NCBI GenBank assembly: GCA_030601885.1
Contig: JAUWAU010000004.1
Span: 62,001-126,000, forward strand
From: Armatimonadota bacterium
Lineage (GTDB): Bacteria > Armatimonadota > Zipacnadia > JAUWAU01
Length of the DNA stretch: 64,000 bases
Direction of reading: 5' to 3'
A model generated the notes under the pieces. That model was not told where the DNA came from. It searched no databases and was given only the letters and a program-made list of their open reading frames with translations. The translations under genes and the position numbers were made by a program. Positions 43,949-54,300 of the stretch are shown piece after piece (within the stretch, counting starts at the first letter, position 1; each line of letters begins with the position of its first letter).

Positions 43949-45004
43949 ATGGCCCGGAAGCTGAATGTCGGAATCATCGGAGTTGGCGTCATCGGCGTGA
44001 ACCAGCTCAAGAGCTTTCAGGCGTGCGAGGATGCGGAAGTTCTGGCTGTAGCCGACGTCAGAGGAGACGTGGCACACTCGGTGGCCGAGACGTACGACAT
44101 TCCCCTTGTTTTCACCGACTATGAGGAGTTGCTAACGGTGCTTGAACTGGAGGCCGTCAGCGTCTGTACTCCGCCATTTGCCCACGCGGAGCCCACGTGT
44201 GCCGCCGCGGCCAAGGGCAAGCACGTGCTCTGCGAAAAGCCAATGGCCATGAACGCCAAAGAGGCGCAGGACATGGTGGCGGCCTGCCGCAAGGCGGGAG
44301 TGAAGCTCGGCATCTGTCACGCCCGGTCCCGCTTCTCGCCACGTGCGGAGGCGATGCGCCGGTACGTCACCTCCGGCTTCCTCGGCGACGTGTACTACGC
44401 GCGTGTCAGTCGCTTTCGCCGGCGGGGCCGCCCCGGGCTCGACATCCTCATCGATTCCAAATGGTTCCTGGACTCCAGCAAAGCGGGCGGCGGGTGCCTC
44501 ATGGACATCGGATGCTATGACATCGACCTCATGCTGTACGTGCTCGACAACCCGAAGCCGGTGAGCGTCAGCGCCACGACGTTTCGCGGTGTAGGTAAGC
44601 CGGCGCCGGCCGGTGTGGTGCACGACGTGGAGGACCAGGCGACCGTGTTCGTGCGCTTTGAGGGCGGCCTCACCGTGACCTTCGAGCAGTCCTTCGCCGC
44701 GAACATGGCCAACGCGGACGACATCCGGATCTTCGGCACGAAAGCCGGCATGGTGGCCGATCCGCTGACGCTCTACACGGAGCAGGATGGGCAACAGTTG
44801 AAGATCGTGCCGGACCTGCCGCAGCCACGGCGGGGCGACGCGCCCAATCCACTCATCGCCGATTTCGTCGCCGCGTGCATGGAGGACCACGAGCCCAAAA
44901 CGCCGGGCGAGGAGGGCGTTACGGTCATGCAGATCATGCAGACGGCCTACGCCTCGGCGAAGCAGGAACGTGACGTGAGCATCGAGGAAGCTGCGTCGGC
45001 GTAA
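43949..45004 (+). CDS. Gfo/Idh/MocA-family NAD(P)-dependent oxidoreductase
   Basis: 351 residues from ATG 43949, with a GGGGGG-type ribosome site nine bases upstream. The Rossmann start LNVGIIGVGVIGVNQLKSF binds NAD(P). CEKPMAMNAKEAQDMV holds the conserved EKP Lys, and LMDIGCYDIDLMLYVL the GG-x-D/H active-site helix in modified form. It likely oxidises a sugar or cyclitol ring carbon. It begins a rightward run with the Ntn hydrolase, URO-D-like and MTHFS-like genes. Substrate is unknown. Confidence 0.9.
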   Translation: MARKLNVGIIGVGVIGVNQLKSFQACEDAEVLAVADVRGDVAHSVAETYDIPLVFTDYEELLTVLELEAVSVCTPPFAHAEPTCAAAAKGKHVLCEKPMAMNAKEAQDMVAACRKAGVKLGICHARSRFSPRAEAMRRYVTSGFLGDVYYARVSRFRRRGRPGLDILIDSKWFLDSSKAGGGCLMDIGCYDIDLMLYVLDNPKPVSVSATTFRGVGKPAPAGVVHDVEDQATVFVRFEGGLTVTFEQSFAANMANADDIRIFGTKAGMVADPLTLYTEQDGQQLKIVPDLPQPRRGDAPNPLIADFVAACMEDHEPKTPGEEGVTVMQIMQTAYASAKQERDVSIEEAASA

Positions 45005-45034
45005 CCGACACCCGGCCGCGGGAGTCACGCACCT

Positions 45035-45757
45035 ATGTCAGAGGTCGCTGTTGCGGCATGCCCGGCGGGCATCGTGCTCGCGTGCGAGAGCATGATGGTG
45101 ACCGGCACTGCATCGTATCGCACCGACGCCCAGAAGATAGTGCGGCTCGGCCCGCGCCTCGCCTTCGCCAGCGTGGGCAACGCATCGCTGTGGGACCCGC
45201 GCACGCCGATGCTCGGGCGCAGCCTCGGCGCCTACCTGCATGACCTCACGGGCGGCTTCACCTCCGAGGCTGATCCGCGCGAGGCGGCTGAGCGGCTGGG
45301 CACCTTCTTCCTCGATGTCCTCGAGCACCTCGCGAGAGCGCAGCCCTTTGCCGCAAGCTATCTGCTCCGGGACTGGGACGTGGCCTACATCGTCGCCGGA
45401 TACCCTCGGGGGGAATCAACGGGCCACGTCGTCATCGCGTGCGTCGAGGGCGGGACCGCCTACGAGGAGGACCACTGGACGACCTCTGAGGGCGGACGGG
45501 CGGCGATCGGGGCGCTGTGGCGTCCGCGACGGCGCCGGCCGCGCATTCCGCCGCGCGCAGGCGAAGCAGATGCCGCCCTGTTTCGAGAGCTGGTGGACGC
45601 CGCTGTGCCGTTCATCGAGATGGTCTGCCGGCGCTACCCGCGATACTGCGGCGGCCGCATCCAGGCGGCGACGATCACGCCCACCGACGGCTTCGCCTGG
45701 GTCCCCGGCCGCGAGCCGCCGGACTCGGAAGGCGACTGGCGGCTGTTCGAGCGGTGA
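45035..45757 (+). CDS. Stand-alone proteasome-like Ntn hydrolase with Ser1/Glu17/Lys33
   Basis: A 240-residue cytoplasmic protein. After loss of Met, SEVAVAACPAGIVLACES aligns without gaps with the start of proteasome beta/HslV subunits: G11, I12, V13, L14 and A15 all fit. This gives Ser1 in place of catalytic Thr1, Glu17 for Asp17 and Lys33 conserved in TDAQKIVRLG. The next stretch LAFASVGNASL matches the KI...AxAG core. No alpha subunit, HslU or other AAA unfoldase gene is near, which recalls Anbu-type or BPH-type proteins. The final 60 residues are Arg/Pro-rich. Catalysis with Ser1 is plausible but not shown. It follows the MocA gene by 30 bases. Confidence 0.75.
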   Translation: MSEVAVAACPAGIVLACESMMVTGTASYRTDAQKIVRLGPRLAFASVGNASLWDPRTPMLGRSLGAYLHDLTGGFTSEADPREAAERLGTFFLDVLEHLARAQPFAASYLLRDWDVAYIVAGYPRGESTGHVVIACVEGGTAYEEDHWTTSEGGRAAIGALWRPRRRRPRIPPRAGEADAALFRELVDAAVPFIEMVCRRYPRYCGGRIQAATITPTDGFAWVPGREPPDSEGDWRLFER

Positions 45758-45870
45758 GCGGGAGCGGCGCGCCGGTGCGTTCACGACACTCGAGCAGCAG
45801 GATTCATCCTGTGCGGGGAGAAGCTCAGCGGGTTGGGCGACCGTCCGTTCTAGGACGACGCGCGCCCGCG

Positions 45871-45943
45871 TGTGGCGCAGGCAGCTTGCCTGCGAGATCG
45901 CGGCCTGTGCGGTCGTCCCAACCGCTGCGCAGGCTGCGCCACA
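45871..45943. repeat. Compound palindromic element, intergenic copy
   Basis: TGTGGCGCAG and CTGCGCCACA form outer arms, with a GCAGGCAGCTTGCCTGC hairpin inside. The right part CAGGCTGCGCCACATTG is identical to the addA-internal element. Confidence 0.8.
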
Positions 45944-45977
45944 TTGGCAATCCCTGTGAGTTACCAGAGCCGACCAC

Positions 45978-47078
45978 ATGGCAAACGATAGGATGCTCTA
46001 CAAGCCCGACTGGCCGGACGCCAAAGTGCGGTGGGAGGCCTTCTGGCGCGGCGAGACGCCCGACCGTGTGCTCATGATGGTCACCGCGCCAAAGAACACC
46101 TCCGAGGCGCTGCCGGAACCACCGCCGCCCACCAGCATTGAGGATCGATGGCGCAACACGGAGCGCATCGTCGCCGCCGCCGAGGCGACGTTCTCGCGCA
46201 CCTACTACGCCGCCGAGGCGTTCCCCGTGGCCTATGCCAACCTCGGCCCCGCCATCGTGGCGGGCATGCTGGGCTGCGCCGTGGATTTCGACGAACGCAC
46301 CATGTGGCTCTCGCCCATCCTGGACGATCTCGCCGCCATCGACGACATCGGCTTCGACGAGCAGAACGGCTGGTGGCTCAAGATCTGCGAGATGACCGAG
46401 GCATTGCAGAGGGCGAGCGAGGGCAAGTTCATGGTGGGCCTGACGGACCTGCATGGCCCCAGCGACCACCTCTCCGCACTCCGTGGCAATGCACAACTAT
46501 GCGTTGATGTCATGGAGCAGCCTGATGCCGTCGAGCACGGCCTCCGCCGGTGCCTGGAGCTGTACTGGGAGATACTCGTCCGCCACGCCGAGCAGATCCA
46601 TCAAACCCACGACGGCTCGAGCTGCTGGATGCGCTGGTGGGCGCCCGGCAGGAGCGAGGTGATCCAGGAGGACTTCGCCGATCTCATCTCGCTGGAGCAC
46701 TATCGCCGGCTCGTTCAGCCTGTTGACATCGAGTTGGCGCGCCGGCTGGATCACAGCGTGTTTCACATTCACGAGACCATGCCGCGGCTTATCGAGGGCC
46801 TCGTTGAGATCCCCGATCTCGGCGTCGTGCAATGGGCGGGGATATGGCAGAACCCGCGCTTTGACGATCACCTGCCCTACCTGCGCCGCATCCAGGCCGC
46901 CGGCAAGGGCATCTACATGCGCGCGCATCCGAGCGAGGTGGAGCGAGTGATAAAGTCCCTGTCGCCGCGCGGTCTCTGCCTCACCGTCGGGTGCGGGTCG
47001 CCCGCCATGGCCGACGACCTCGTGGCCAAGGCCGAGGTGTGGACGCGGCAGCGCCTCGATGCCATGCAGTCCGAGTGA
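45978..47078 (+). CDS. Uroporphyrinogen-III decarboxylase-like protein
   Basis: 366 residues in the URO-D/methyltransferase TIM-barrel superfamily. Recognisable features are VRWEAFWRGETPDRVLMMV at the start, LCVDVMEQPDAVEHGLRRCLELYWE, VFHIHETMPRLIEGLVEIPDLGVVQWAG, and a closing LCLTVGCGSPAMADDLVAKAEVW. Proteins of this branch, common beside oxidoreductases in glycan-degrading bacteria, are not haem enzymes; many are thought to be corrinoid or methyl-transfer proteins, unproven. I see no classical Arg-rich URO-D binding loop. It is followed closely by the MTHFS-like gene, compatible with a one-carbon role. Confidence 0.8.
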   Translation: MANDRMLYKPDWPDAKVRWEAFWRGETPDRVLMMVTAPKNTSEALPEPPPPTSIEDRWRNTERIVAAAEATFSRTYYAAEAFPVAYANLGPAIVAGMLGCAVDFDERTMWLSPILDDLAAIDDIGFDEQNGWWLKICEMTEALQRASEGKFMVGLTDLHGPSDHLSALRGNAQLCVDVMEQPDAVEHGLRRCLELYWEILVRHAEQIHQTHDGSSCWMRWWAPGRSEVIQEDFADLISLEHYRRLVQPVDIELARRLDHSVFHIHETMPRLIEGLVEIPDLGVVQWAGIWQNPRFDDHLPYLRRIQAAGKGIYMRAHPSEVERVIKSLSPRGLCLTVGCGSPAMADDLVAKAEVWTRQRLDAMQSE

Positions 47079-47099
47079 GGCCACTGCCATCGAGGGTCG

Positions 47100-47816
47100 A
47101 TGACGGACAAGCAAGCCGTGCGCGAAAAGATATGGTCGCTCCTGGAGTCCGAGGGCGTTGCGCGTTTCCCGGGGGCAAAGGGGCGCATTCCCAACTTCCG
47201 CGGCGCCGAGCAGGCGGCAGATGCGCTCAGCACGCTGCCGGAGTGGCGAGCGGCAGCGGCGATCAAGGCCAATCCGGACTCACCTCAGCAACCCGTGCGC
47301 TTCCTGGCTCTTCGAGACGGTAAGAGAGTATACATGGCCGTGCCGCGGCTGCGGAGTGAGAAATGCTTCGTGGAGCTGGACCCCGCGCGTCTGGCGGGAG
47401 ACGAGCGGGCGGCATCGAGCATCAGAGGCGCCATGCGATTCGGTCGGCATGTGCACCCCAGCGATATGCCGCACATCGGTCTCGTGGTCGCCGGCTCCGT
47501 GGCGGTGAGGCGAGACGGTGCCCGAGTTGGCAAGGGCGGCGGCTACTCCGATATAGAGTTCGGCCTGGGACGGCATTTCGGCCTCATCGACGACAGCACG
47601 ACCATCGTGACGACAGTCCACGATCTGCAGATCGTGGAAGACGAGTGGCCCATGATCGCGCATGACCTCGCCGTGGACTACATCGTCACACCGACGGAAA
47701 CACTAGCCACGCACAGCCGGTACGAACGCCCGCAAGGCATCTGCTGGGACCTACTGCCCGAAGAGAAGCTGGCAGCGATCCCGATCCTACAGACGATTCG
47801 GCGTCACGCTCCTTGA
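47100..47816 (+). CDS. 5-formyltetrahydrofolate cyclo-ligase family protein
   Basis: A 238-residue protein of the MTHFS family, which converts 5-formyl-THF to methenyl-THF using ATP. KQAVREKIWSLLESEGVARFPG at the start, then VRFLALRDGKRVYMAVPRLR, VVAGSVAVRRDGARVGKGGGYSDIEFGLG (the Gly-rich GKGGGYxD nucleotide loop) and VDYIVTPTETL agree with the MTHFS-domain branch. It lies 21 bases after the URO-D-like gene, likely one operon. It could alternatively act on a related substrate; the branch is distinct from the short bacterial YgfA type. Confidence 0.85.
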   Translation: MTDKQAVREKIWSLLESEGVARFPGAKGRIPNFRGAEQAADALSTLPEWRAAAAIKANPDSPQQPVRFLALRDGKRVYMAVPRLRSEKCFVELDPARLAGDERAASSIRGAMRFGRHVHPSDMPHIGLVVAGSVAVRRDGARVGKGGGYSDIEFGLGRHFGLIDDSTTIVTTVHDLQIVEDEWPMIAHDLAVDYIVTPTETLATHSRYERPQGICWDLLPEEKLAAIPILQTIRRHAP

Positions 47817-47982
47817 TCGCCAGCCCAATCATCACGCTCCCCGTTTCAACGCGCCGACGGAGGATGACGCTGCCAGGTCGGGAAGAGGGGACCTGTACAA
47901 AGGGCGGATGTTGGGGCCGTCGTTCGCAGCAGGCCGTTCCCGCGCCTGCGAGCGGCGACATTGTCGCGCTGAGAGGGACGCC

Positions 47983-48924
47983 ATGATGGATCTGATACGC
48001 CGGGCGCCGTCTGTCGCGCTGCTCGCGAGCTTCGCAGCGGGCCTCTGTTGCGTTGGCGCGACGGAGGCCGACGAGGTCGGGGGCATCGTTGTAGTGCTGA
48101 AGGGCGGCGTGCGCGTGCAGGCGGCGGACGGATCTGTGGCCCCGATAGCAGCTCCTCAGGTGGTGCATCGTGGCGATAAGCTGCTGATCGCCAAAGGCGC
48201 ACGCGCCGTCATTTTCCAGCCGACGCAGCCGCCTATCTCGCTGACGCCGGGCACGGAGCTTACCATGGGCCCGGGGCCCGTGCCGCCCAAGGCCAAGCTC
48301 CGGTCCCCTGCCATAGCCGCGCTGTGGAATCGCCTCAGGTTCGGGCTGAGCATCGACCGCTTCAAGCGTCTGAGCGAGGCCGAGGCGACCACTGTTGCCC
48401 GACAAACCGAGCGCACGGCAAAACCCAGCGACACCTGCATCACGACGCCCCGCCCCAAGTTCTCCTGGTCGCGCGTGTCGGGTGCGCGGAGCTACGCCTT
48501 CAATATCACCGAGACAACCGATACAGGCGAGAAGCGCGTCTACAACGGGGCCACCGCGAAGACGCGGTCCGCGTATCCGGACACAGCCTCTGCACTCTCG
48601 CCGGGCACGGTGTACCGGTGGGAGGCTATCGGCGGGGACGGCCGTAGGGATAGGAAGCCGCAGGGGGGCTGGATCGTGCTGCTGGCCGAAGAGGAGATCG
48701 CCGTCCTGCGGGAAGCGGAGCGCGACATCCGAACGTGGGCCGCCGCGACGAAGGAGCAATACGGGGCCGGCCTGCTTCTGGCCGAGCGTTACTGCAGCGA
48801 CGGCCTGTACGAGCTGGCGCACGCCGAGCTCAAGAAGCTCGCGCGCGCCGAGAAAGCCGACCCGATCGTGACTGCCTTCCTGGCCGACATTGACACCGAG
48901 CGCCGGCAGCCGCCGGGGCATTGA
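47983..48924 (+). CDS. Exported FecR-like domain protein
   Basis: 313 residues from ATG 47983, with GAGAGGGA upstream. A signal peptide (PSVALLASFAAGLCCVGA) is followed by VGGIVVVLKGGVRVQAADGS and APQVVHRGDKLLIAKGARAVIF, the FecR-type beta domain. A fibronectin-like stretch (TTPRPKFSWSRVSGARSYAFNI) follows, and the C-terminus is a TPR-like helical pair (GLLLAERYCSDGLYELAHAELKKL). Such proteins sit in the periplasm and sense or scaffold envelope complexes. No sigma factor or CHAT-domain partner is adjacent, though those are common partners. Confidence 0.8.
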   Translation: MMDLIRRAPSVALLASFAAGLCCVGATEADEVGGIVVVLKGGVRVQAADGSVAPIAAPQVVHRGDKLLIAKGARAVIFQPTQPPISLTPGTELTMGPGPVPPKAKLRSPAIAALWNRLRFGLSIDRFKRLSEAEATTVARQTERTAKPSDTCITTPRPKFSWSRVSGARSYAFNITETTDTGEKRVYNGATAKTRSAYPDTASALSPGTVYRWEAIGGDGRRDRKPQGGWIVLLAEEEIAVLREAERDIRTWAAATKEQYGAGLLLAERYCSDGLYELAHAELKKLARAEKADPIVTAFLADIDTERRQPPGH

Positions 48925-48966
48925 TCCCCAAGGTACATACCCCATCCGTATGTGAGGCTCACCGCA

Positions 48967-49938
48967 ATGAGAGCCGCCGTTCTGCACGCCCCGCGAGACC
49001 TGCGCATCGAAGATGTGCCCGTCCCGGCGGCGGGCGATGACGGCCTGGTGTTGAAAATCCATTCCTGTGCCATCTGCGGCACGGACACGCAGATGTACGT
49101 GGGAGCGGATCCGGTAACCCGTTATCCCAGCATTCCGGGGCATGAGGCGAGCGGCGAGGTCGTGGAGGCGGGGCCCGGCGCCGGGAGCTACCGGGCTGGG
49201 GAGCGGCTGACCTTCTGGGTCAGTTTCGGTTGCTTTGCCGAGTACGTGCGCATTGTGCCCCACAAGATAGCCGTGAGCCGACTCGACGATGGCATGACGT
49301 GGGAGCAGGGCGCGATCACGCAGCTCCTGTGTGCGTGTTTGCGGGGGGTGGACTGCGCCGACATACGCAACGGCGAGCGGGCTCTTGTGCTCGGGTGTGG
49401 CCCCGTTGGTCTCCTGACGCTCCAGGCCGTCAAAGCCCACGCACAGCCGGCCGCTATCGCCGCCGCCGACCTGTTCGATAATCGCATCGCGCTCGCCGCG
49501 CAGCTTGGCGCCGACGTGGCGCTGTCTGCCCGCGAGCCGGATTGGCCACGGCAGGTCGTGGACGGCGTCGGCGAGGTGGACGTCGTTTTCGATTGCATGA
49601 ACGATGACCTGAGTGCTGACAAGGATGCGGGCCGGAAGCTGCTGGGAGCCATGAAGCCCGGCGGTCGCATCATCGTGCTCAGCCTCGCCGACGAGCCGCG
49701 CTATCCGTCTCCGCAGGCGGTGCTCAGGAGGCGGGTGAGCCTGCACCCATCGTACGTGCCGATGGAGCGCACCCGGGAGCTGATGCAACTTGCGACGGCC
49801 CTGGTGGCGCAGGGCCAGGTAGACGTGCGCTCCTTCGTCACCCATCGCCTTCCGTTGGAGCGCGTCGCCGAGGGCATGGAGATGACGCGCGAACGGCCGG
49901 ACGAGGTCATCAAGGTGATGGTGAGTATCCCCGCCTAG
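48967..49938 (+). CDS. Zinc-type medium-chain alcohol/polyol dehydrogenase
   Basis: 323 residues from ATG 48967 (GAGG 10 bases upstream); ATG 48952 is also possible. Catalytic zinc ligands appear in CAICGTDTQMY and PGHEASGEV. The structural-zinc four-Cys lobe is not seen. The NAD-binding LVLGCGPVGLLTLQAVKAH and IIVLSLADEP follow. The gene family covers alcohol, threonine and sorbitol dehydrogenases; with a MocA oxidoreductase nearby, a sugar or polyol substrate is likely. It is convergent with ald. Confidence 0.88.
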   Translation: MRAAVLHAPRDLRIEDVPVPAAGDDGLVLKIHSCAICGTDTQMYVGADPVTRYPSIPGHEASGEVVEAGPGAGSYRAGERLTFWVSFGCFAEYVRIVPHKIAVSRLDDGMTWEQGAITQLLCACLRGVDCADIRNGERALVLGCGPVGLLTLQAVKAHAQPAAIAAADLFDNRIALAAQLGADVALSAREPDWPRQVVDGVGEVDVVFDCMNDDLSADKDAGRKLLGAMKPGGRIIVLSLADEPRYPSPQAVLRRRVSLHPSYVPMERTRELMQLATALVAQGQVDVRSFVTHRLPLERVAEGMEMTRERPDEVIKVMVSIPA

Positions 49939-49974
49939 CCCGCCCACTGCGCACCTCCACGCAGCGCCCTCCTG

Positions 49975-51063
49975 TCAACGAGCCTCAAACGCCTTCGCCA
50001 CCGCCGGATGCACGATCTCTCCGTTCCGTACGTTGATGCCTTTGCAAATCGCGCCGTCCTCTTCGGCAGCTCGATCCAGACCCAGGGTCGCGATCTTACG
50101 CACATAGGGAATCGTCGCGTTGCAGAGGGCGTATGTCGAGGTGCGGGGCACGCCCGCCGGCATGTTGGGCACCCCGTAGTGCACCACGTCGTGCACGATG
50201 TACGTCGGCTCGGCGTGGGTCGTCGGCCGGATGGTCTCCACGCACCCGCCCTGGTCAACGGCGACGTCCATGATGACGGACCTCGTCTTCATGTCTCGCA
50301 CCATATCCCCGGTGACCAGAGTCGGAGCGCGGGCGCCGGCGATCAGCACGGCGCCAATGAGCAAATCCGCGTACCCGGCGGCGCGGTGGATCGTGTGTTC
50401 ATCTGAGTATACGGTGATGACGTTTCCGTGCATGACCTCGGCCAGATACCGCAGGCGGTCGTGGTTAATGTCGAGGATGGTGACGTGGGCGCCCATGCCG
50501 GCGGCAAGCTTCGCCGCGTTTGTTCCCACCATGCCGCAGCCGAGGATCACGACGTCTGCCGGGGGCACGCCCGGCACGCCGCCCATGAGAATCCCCCGCC
50601 CGCCGCGGTGGGCCAGCAGGAGCTCGGCACCCACCTGTGTTGCCATCTTCCCGGCCACTTCGCTCATTGGCGTCAGAAGCGGCAAGCTGCCGTCCGGCCG
50701 CTCCACCGTTTCGTAGGCGACGGCCGCGACGTTCCTCTCAAGCAGTATACGAGTCACATCGGGCTCGGAGGCGAGGTGCAGGTACGTAAACAGAACCTGG
50801 TCGGCCCGCAGCTTGTCGTACTCCGATGGCTGCGGCTCCTTCACCTTCACCAGCATGTCCGCCCGCTCGAACACCTCGTCGGCCGAATCCACTATCTCCG
50901 CCCCATGCGCCACGTACTCATCGTCGGCAAGCCCGCTCTGCTCCCCCGCCCCGGTTTCGACGAGCACTTGATGGCCGTCAGCGGTCAGTCCTCGGGCGCC
51001 GGCGGGCGTGAGCCCGACACGATTCTCGCCCTCTTTTATCTCTCGCGGCACTCCAACGATCAT
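49975..51063 (-). CDS. ald: Alanine dehydrogenase
   Basis: About 362 residues from ATG 51063 (MIVGVPREIKEGENRVGLTP); GGGAG stands eight bases upstream. The enzyme interconverts L-alanine and pyruvate plus ammonium with NAD. EIKEGENRVGLTPAGA has the substrate Arg, LVKVKEP the active-site Lys, and VVILGCGMVGTNAAKLAAGM the NAD fold. VVHYGVPNMPAGVPRTST is the signature near the end. Length matches the family (about 370). It has its own promoter candidate and is not in an operon with the adjacent genes. Confidence 0.95.
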   Translation of the reverse strand: MIVGVPREIKEGENRVGLTPAGARGLTADGHQVLVETGAGEQSGLADDEYVAHGAEIVDSADEVFERADMLVKVKEPQPSEYDKLRADQVLFTYLHLASEPDVTRILLERNVAAVAYETVERPDGSLPLLTPMSEVAGKMATQVGAELLLAHRGGRGILMGGVPGVPPADVVILGCGMVGTNAAKLAAGMGAHVTILDINHDRLRYLAEVMHGNVITVYSDEHTIHRAAGYADLLIGAVLIAGARAPTLVTGDMVRDMKTRSVIMDVAVDQGGCVETIRPTTHAEPTYIVHDVVHYGVPNMPAGVPRTSTYALCNATIPYVRKIATLGLDRAAEEDGAICKGINVRNGEIVHPAVAKAFEAR

Positions 51064-51204
51064 GTGTAACACTCCCACAGCCGGCTATCGACCGGGCCCA
51101 GTGCCCCTCTTCGGCGGCAGAGACGTCGGCGGCCGGGCCTCCTGCCGGGAAGGAGAAGTGCGGCCGCTCGTCAAAAAGGACCGCGGGCCGGTCGCCCAAC
51201 ACCT

Positions 51205-51213
51205 AGTATACCA
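51205..51213 (-). promoter_or_regulatory. Extended -10 promoter candidate for ald
   Basis: TGGTATACT on the minus strand; expected transcription start near 51198 gives about 135 bases of leader. The box equals that upstream of the PIN toxin-antitoxin pair. Confidence 0.4.
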
Positions 51214-51312
51214 CCTACACGCGCACCGCTGCACGTGATGTGGCTGTGCCGACCACACAGCGTGGCGAGCGGAGCGCCGCCGTGCGAAGCCTTGGAGGCC
51301 AGGCAAGGACAG

Positions 51313-54300
51313 ATGCGCGCCCTACTGCCCTGCGTTTGCTGTCAATTGCTCCTGTTCGTCGGAGCCGCGCGCGTGCCAGCGCACGCGCAGGAGGTCGTTC
51401 CCGCGATCAACGATGTCGATCCGCAGGCGCCCCTCGGGGAAATGCCGTACGAGATGGCCAATAGGCCCGCGCCCGCGCAACCCATCGTGGACTTCCAGGA
51501 CCTGTCAGGCTGGAGCGTCGCGTGCTTCAACGGCGCCACCGCAAAGCTCGAACGGTCCCGGGAGCAGCGGCTCTGGGCCGAGTACAGCGCGAAGCTGACC
51601 TTCACCGGCCGGCAGCGCGACGGATATGTGGAGCTGCGCCCGCCGCACGCGGTGCGCATCACGGAAACGCCCTCCGCCGTCAAGCTCTGGTGCTACGGCA
51701 ATAACTGGGGGTGGATCGAAGAGCCGGGCCTGACGCGCGTTCGCATCTATGTGCTCCTCGAGGATGCGAGAGACGAGTTGCACGTGATCCCCATGGGCAC
51801 GGTGAACTTCAAGTATTGGTTCATGATGCACGCGCATCTCGCCTCGCCACAGCAGGAGGGCCGCAACTGGCAGAACACCGGGGGAGACCAGAACGGCGTC
51901 ATTGATGCACCAGTGAGCTTCGTGGGCATCCGGGTGACCCCGATCGCCGATGAGCAGCCGCGGCCCATCTACTTCGGCTCCCTGGAGGTGTACCAGGAGA
52001 CCTGGCCGCCGCTGGAGCTTGAGCCGGTGCCTGAGAAACTGCCATTCCCCACCACGCCCGACACCATTCTGCCCACACTCAAAGCCCCGTGCCGCAACAG
52101 CACCGCGAAGCGCGGCGACACGTACGTGCTTACGTGCGACGGGGACGAAAAGATCGAATACCTCTACCGGCCGACGGACGGCACCCTCGGCGATATCCGC
52201 GTCCGCCGGGGGAAGTTCACGTTTCAGCCGTGCGCCGGGGGCGGGATCGTGGCGGAGCTCGGTGGGGCGGTGTTTCAGCCCACCGACGTCGCGCTGCGGC
52301 GCACGCTCCTGTCCTGTGACCTGCGCGGCGACGTCGTGGAGAGCCGATGGCGGTGGGAGAGGGACACTGACGCGCTCGAATTCTCGCTCCGGCTGCGTGC
52401 CAAGGGCAAATCGCTGCTGGTTCAGGTCGATTGCCTCGGCGGCAAGGCCACCGAGCTGGTCTTCGGCCACACAGCGGGAACGCCCGACCCCCAGCTCATC
52501 TACGTGCCGTATCTCACTCTCGGGGATCTCGGCCCGGCGACTGTCCTGACCAACGGCGTCTTCCTCGAGGGCCTGGTGGATTGGTACGTCTCGGACGGCT
52601 CCGAGCTGTATTCGCGGGAAGCCGTCATCAGCCCGAGCGCGGCCAGGTACAACGGCGGGGTGCGCTATCTGCCCAAGACCGACGGCCGCCGCAATGACCT
52701 TCACGAGCGATTGTTCATCAACATCTCCTCCGACTTTCAGGAGGTGCTGCCCAACATCCCCAACCCCAAGTCCGACGCGGGCGACATCGCGAGGCACTAC
52801 CTCTGGCGCAACATCGGCTTCATGCGCCTCGAGATGCTGGAAGAATACAAGGCCTACGGCATCGACGGCTTCATCGCCTGCCACCACGAGGTCACCTGGC
52901 GCGATGGCGGAGAGAGCTTCACGATGCGCCTGGAGTCGGCCCCAAAGAACGTAGGCGACGAGCGATTGCGCGAGTACGGCGCGGCCGTGCGTGCCCTCGG
53001 GTATCGATTTGGCCTCTACACGAACTACAGCGACTTCGCGTCGGTGAGCGCACGCTGGGACGATGACAGCGTGTGCCTGCTCCCCGATGGGCAGTGGAGA
53101 AGGGCCTGGCCGCGCTGCTACGCCTTCAAGCCCACGCGTGCGGCGGAGGCCGAGCAATGGTTCGCCCCGCGCATCCACGAGAAGTTCGGCACCAACGCCA
53201 GCTACTGCGACGTGCACACGGCCGTGGCGCCCTGGGGGCGGGTGGACTACGACGCGCGCGTCCCTGGGGCAGGCAAGTTCCGCGCCGTGTTCGAGTCCTA
53301 TGGCCGCCTGCTGCTCAATGAGACGAAGGCACATGGCGGCCCAGCCTTCAGCGAGGGCCGGCTCCACTGGCTGTACGCCGGCCTCGTTGACGGCAATTAC
53401 GGCCAGATGCGCGGCGCCCAACGCTATCGGCGCCCGGCGCTGGTAGACTTCGACCTGCTCAAGCTCCACCCCCTCGAGACAGACGTCGGCATGGGCGCCC
53501 CAAACATGTTCTACGAGCGCCGCGGCGGCCAGTGGCGAGAGGACAGGTCGGTCCACAGCCCGTATTTCGATCGCTTCATCGCATCCACTATCGCCTTTGG
53601 CCACATCGGCTACCTCACCGCGGAATGGGGGCTGCCCGGGACGCTGAAGTCCTACTACCTGCTCCGAGAGCTGCAGCGTCGGTATGCGATGGTACCGGTG
53701 ACGCAGATACGATACAACGCCGACGGCAAGCTCGTTGACACCTCCGAGGCTCTCCGCACCGGGGCATATCGAGATAGTCAGGTGTACGTGCGCTACGACA
53801 GCGGCCTCGAAGTGCACGCCAACCTGAGCTGGGACAAGGATTGGGAGGTCCGTGCCGGTGATCGGACGTACCTCCTGCCACCGACCGGCTTCGTTGCCTA
53901 CATGCCCAACGAGCTTCTCGAGTACTCCGCCGCCATCGATGGCCGCCGCGTCGAGTACGTGGACGCGCCCGAGTATGTGTACCTGGACACACGCGGGCAA
54001 CTGCTTGCCACCGACAAGCTGCGCACTGACGGCGCAGTGGCCGTCAAGCGCGATGAGGCCGAGGATGCGTGGTGGGTGATACCGGCAACCACTGCCAGCG
54101 AGGTCAGGATTGATGCCGCGGCCTTTGGCATCACGCCGGACGCCGAGGAGCTGCAGGTGGTCGCTATCGCCAAAGACGGCAGCGAGGCCGATCCGCCAGA
54201 GGTACGGCGGGCCGGGGCCCGGGCCACCATCTTCCCCGTAGACGGCGCCATCAAGTATCGCCTGTCCGCCGAGCCACTTGCCGCCCAGCCGCCACTGCGC

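Noticed and set aside
47686..49947. 753-residue open frame on the minus strand
   Set aside because: Covers the FecR-like and dehydrogenase genes in antisense, no recognisable domain.
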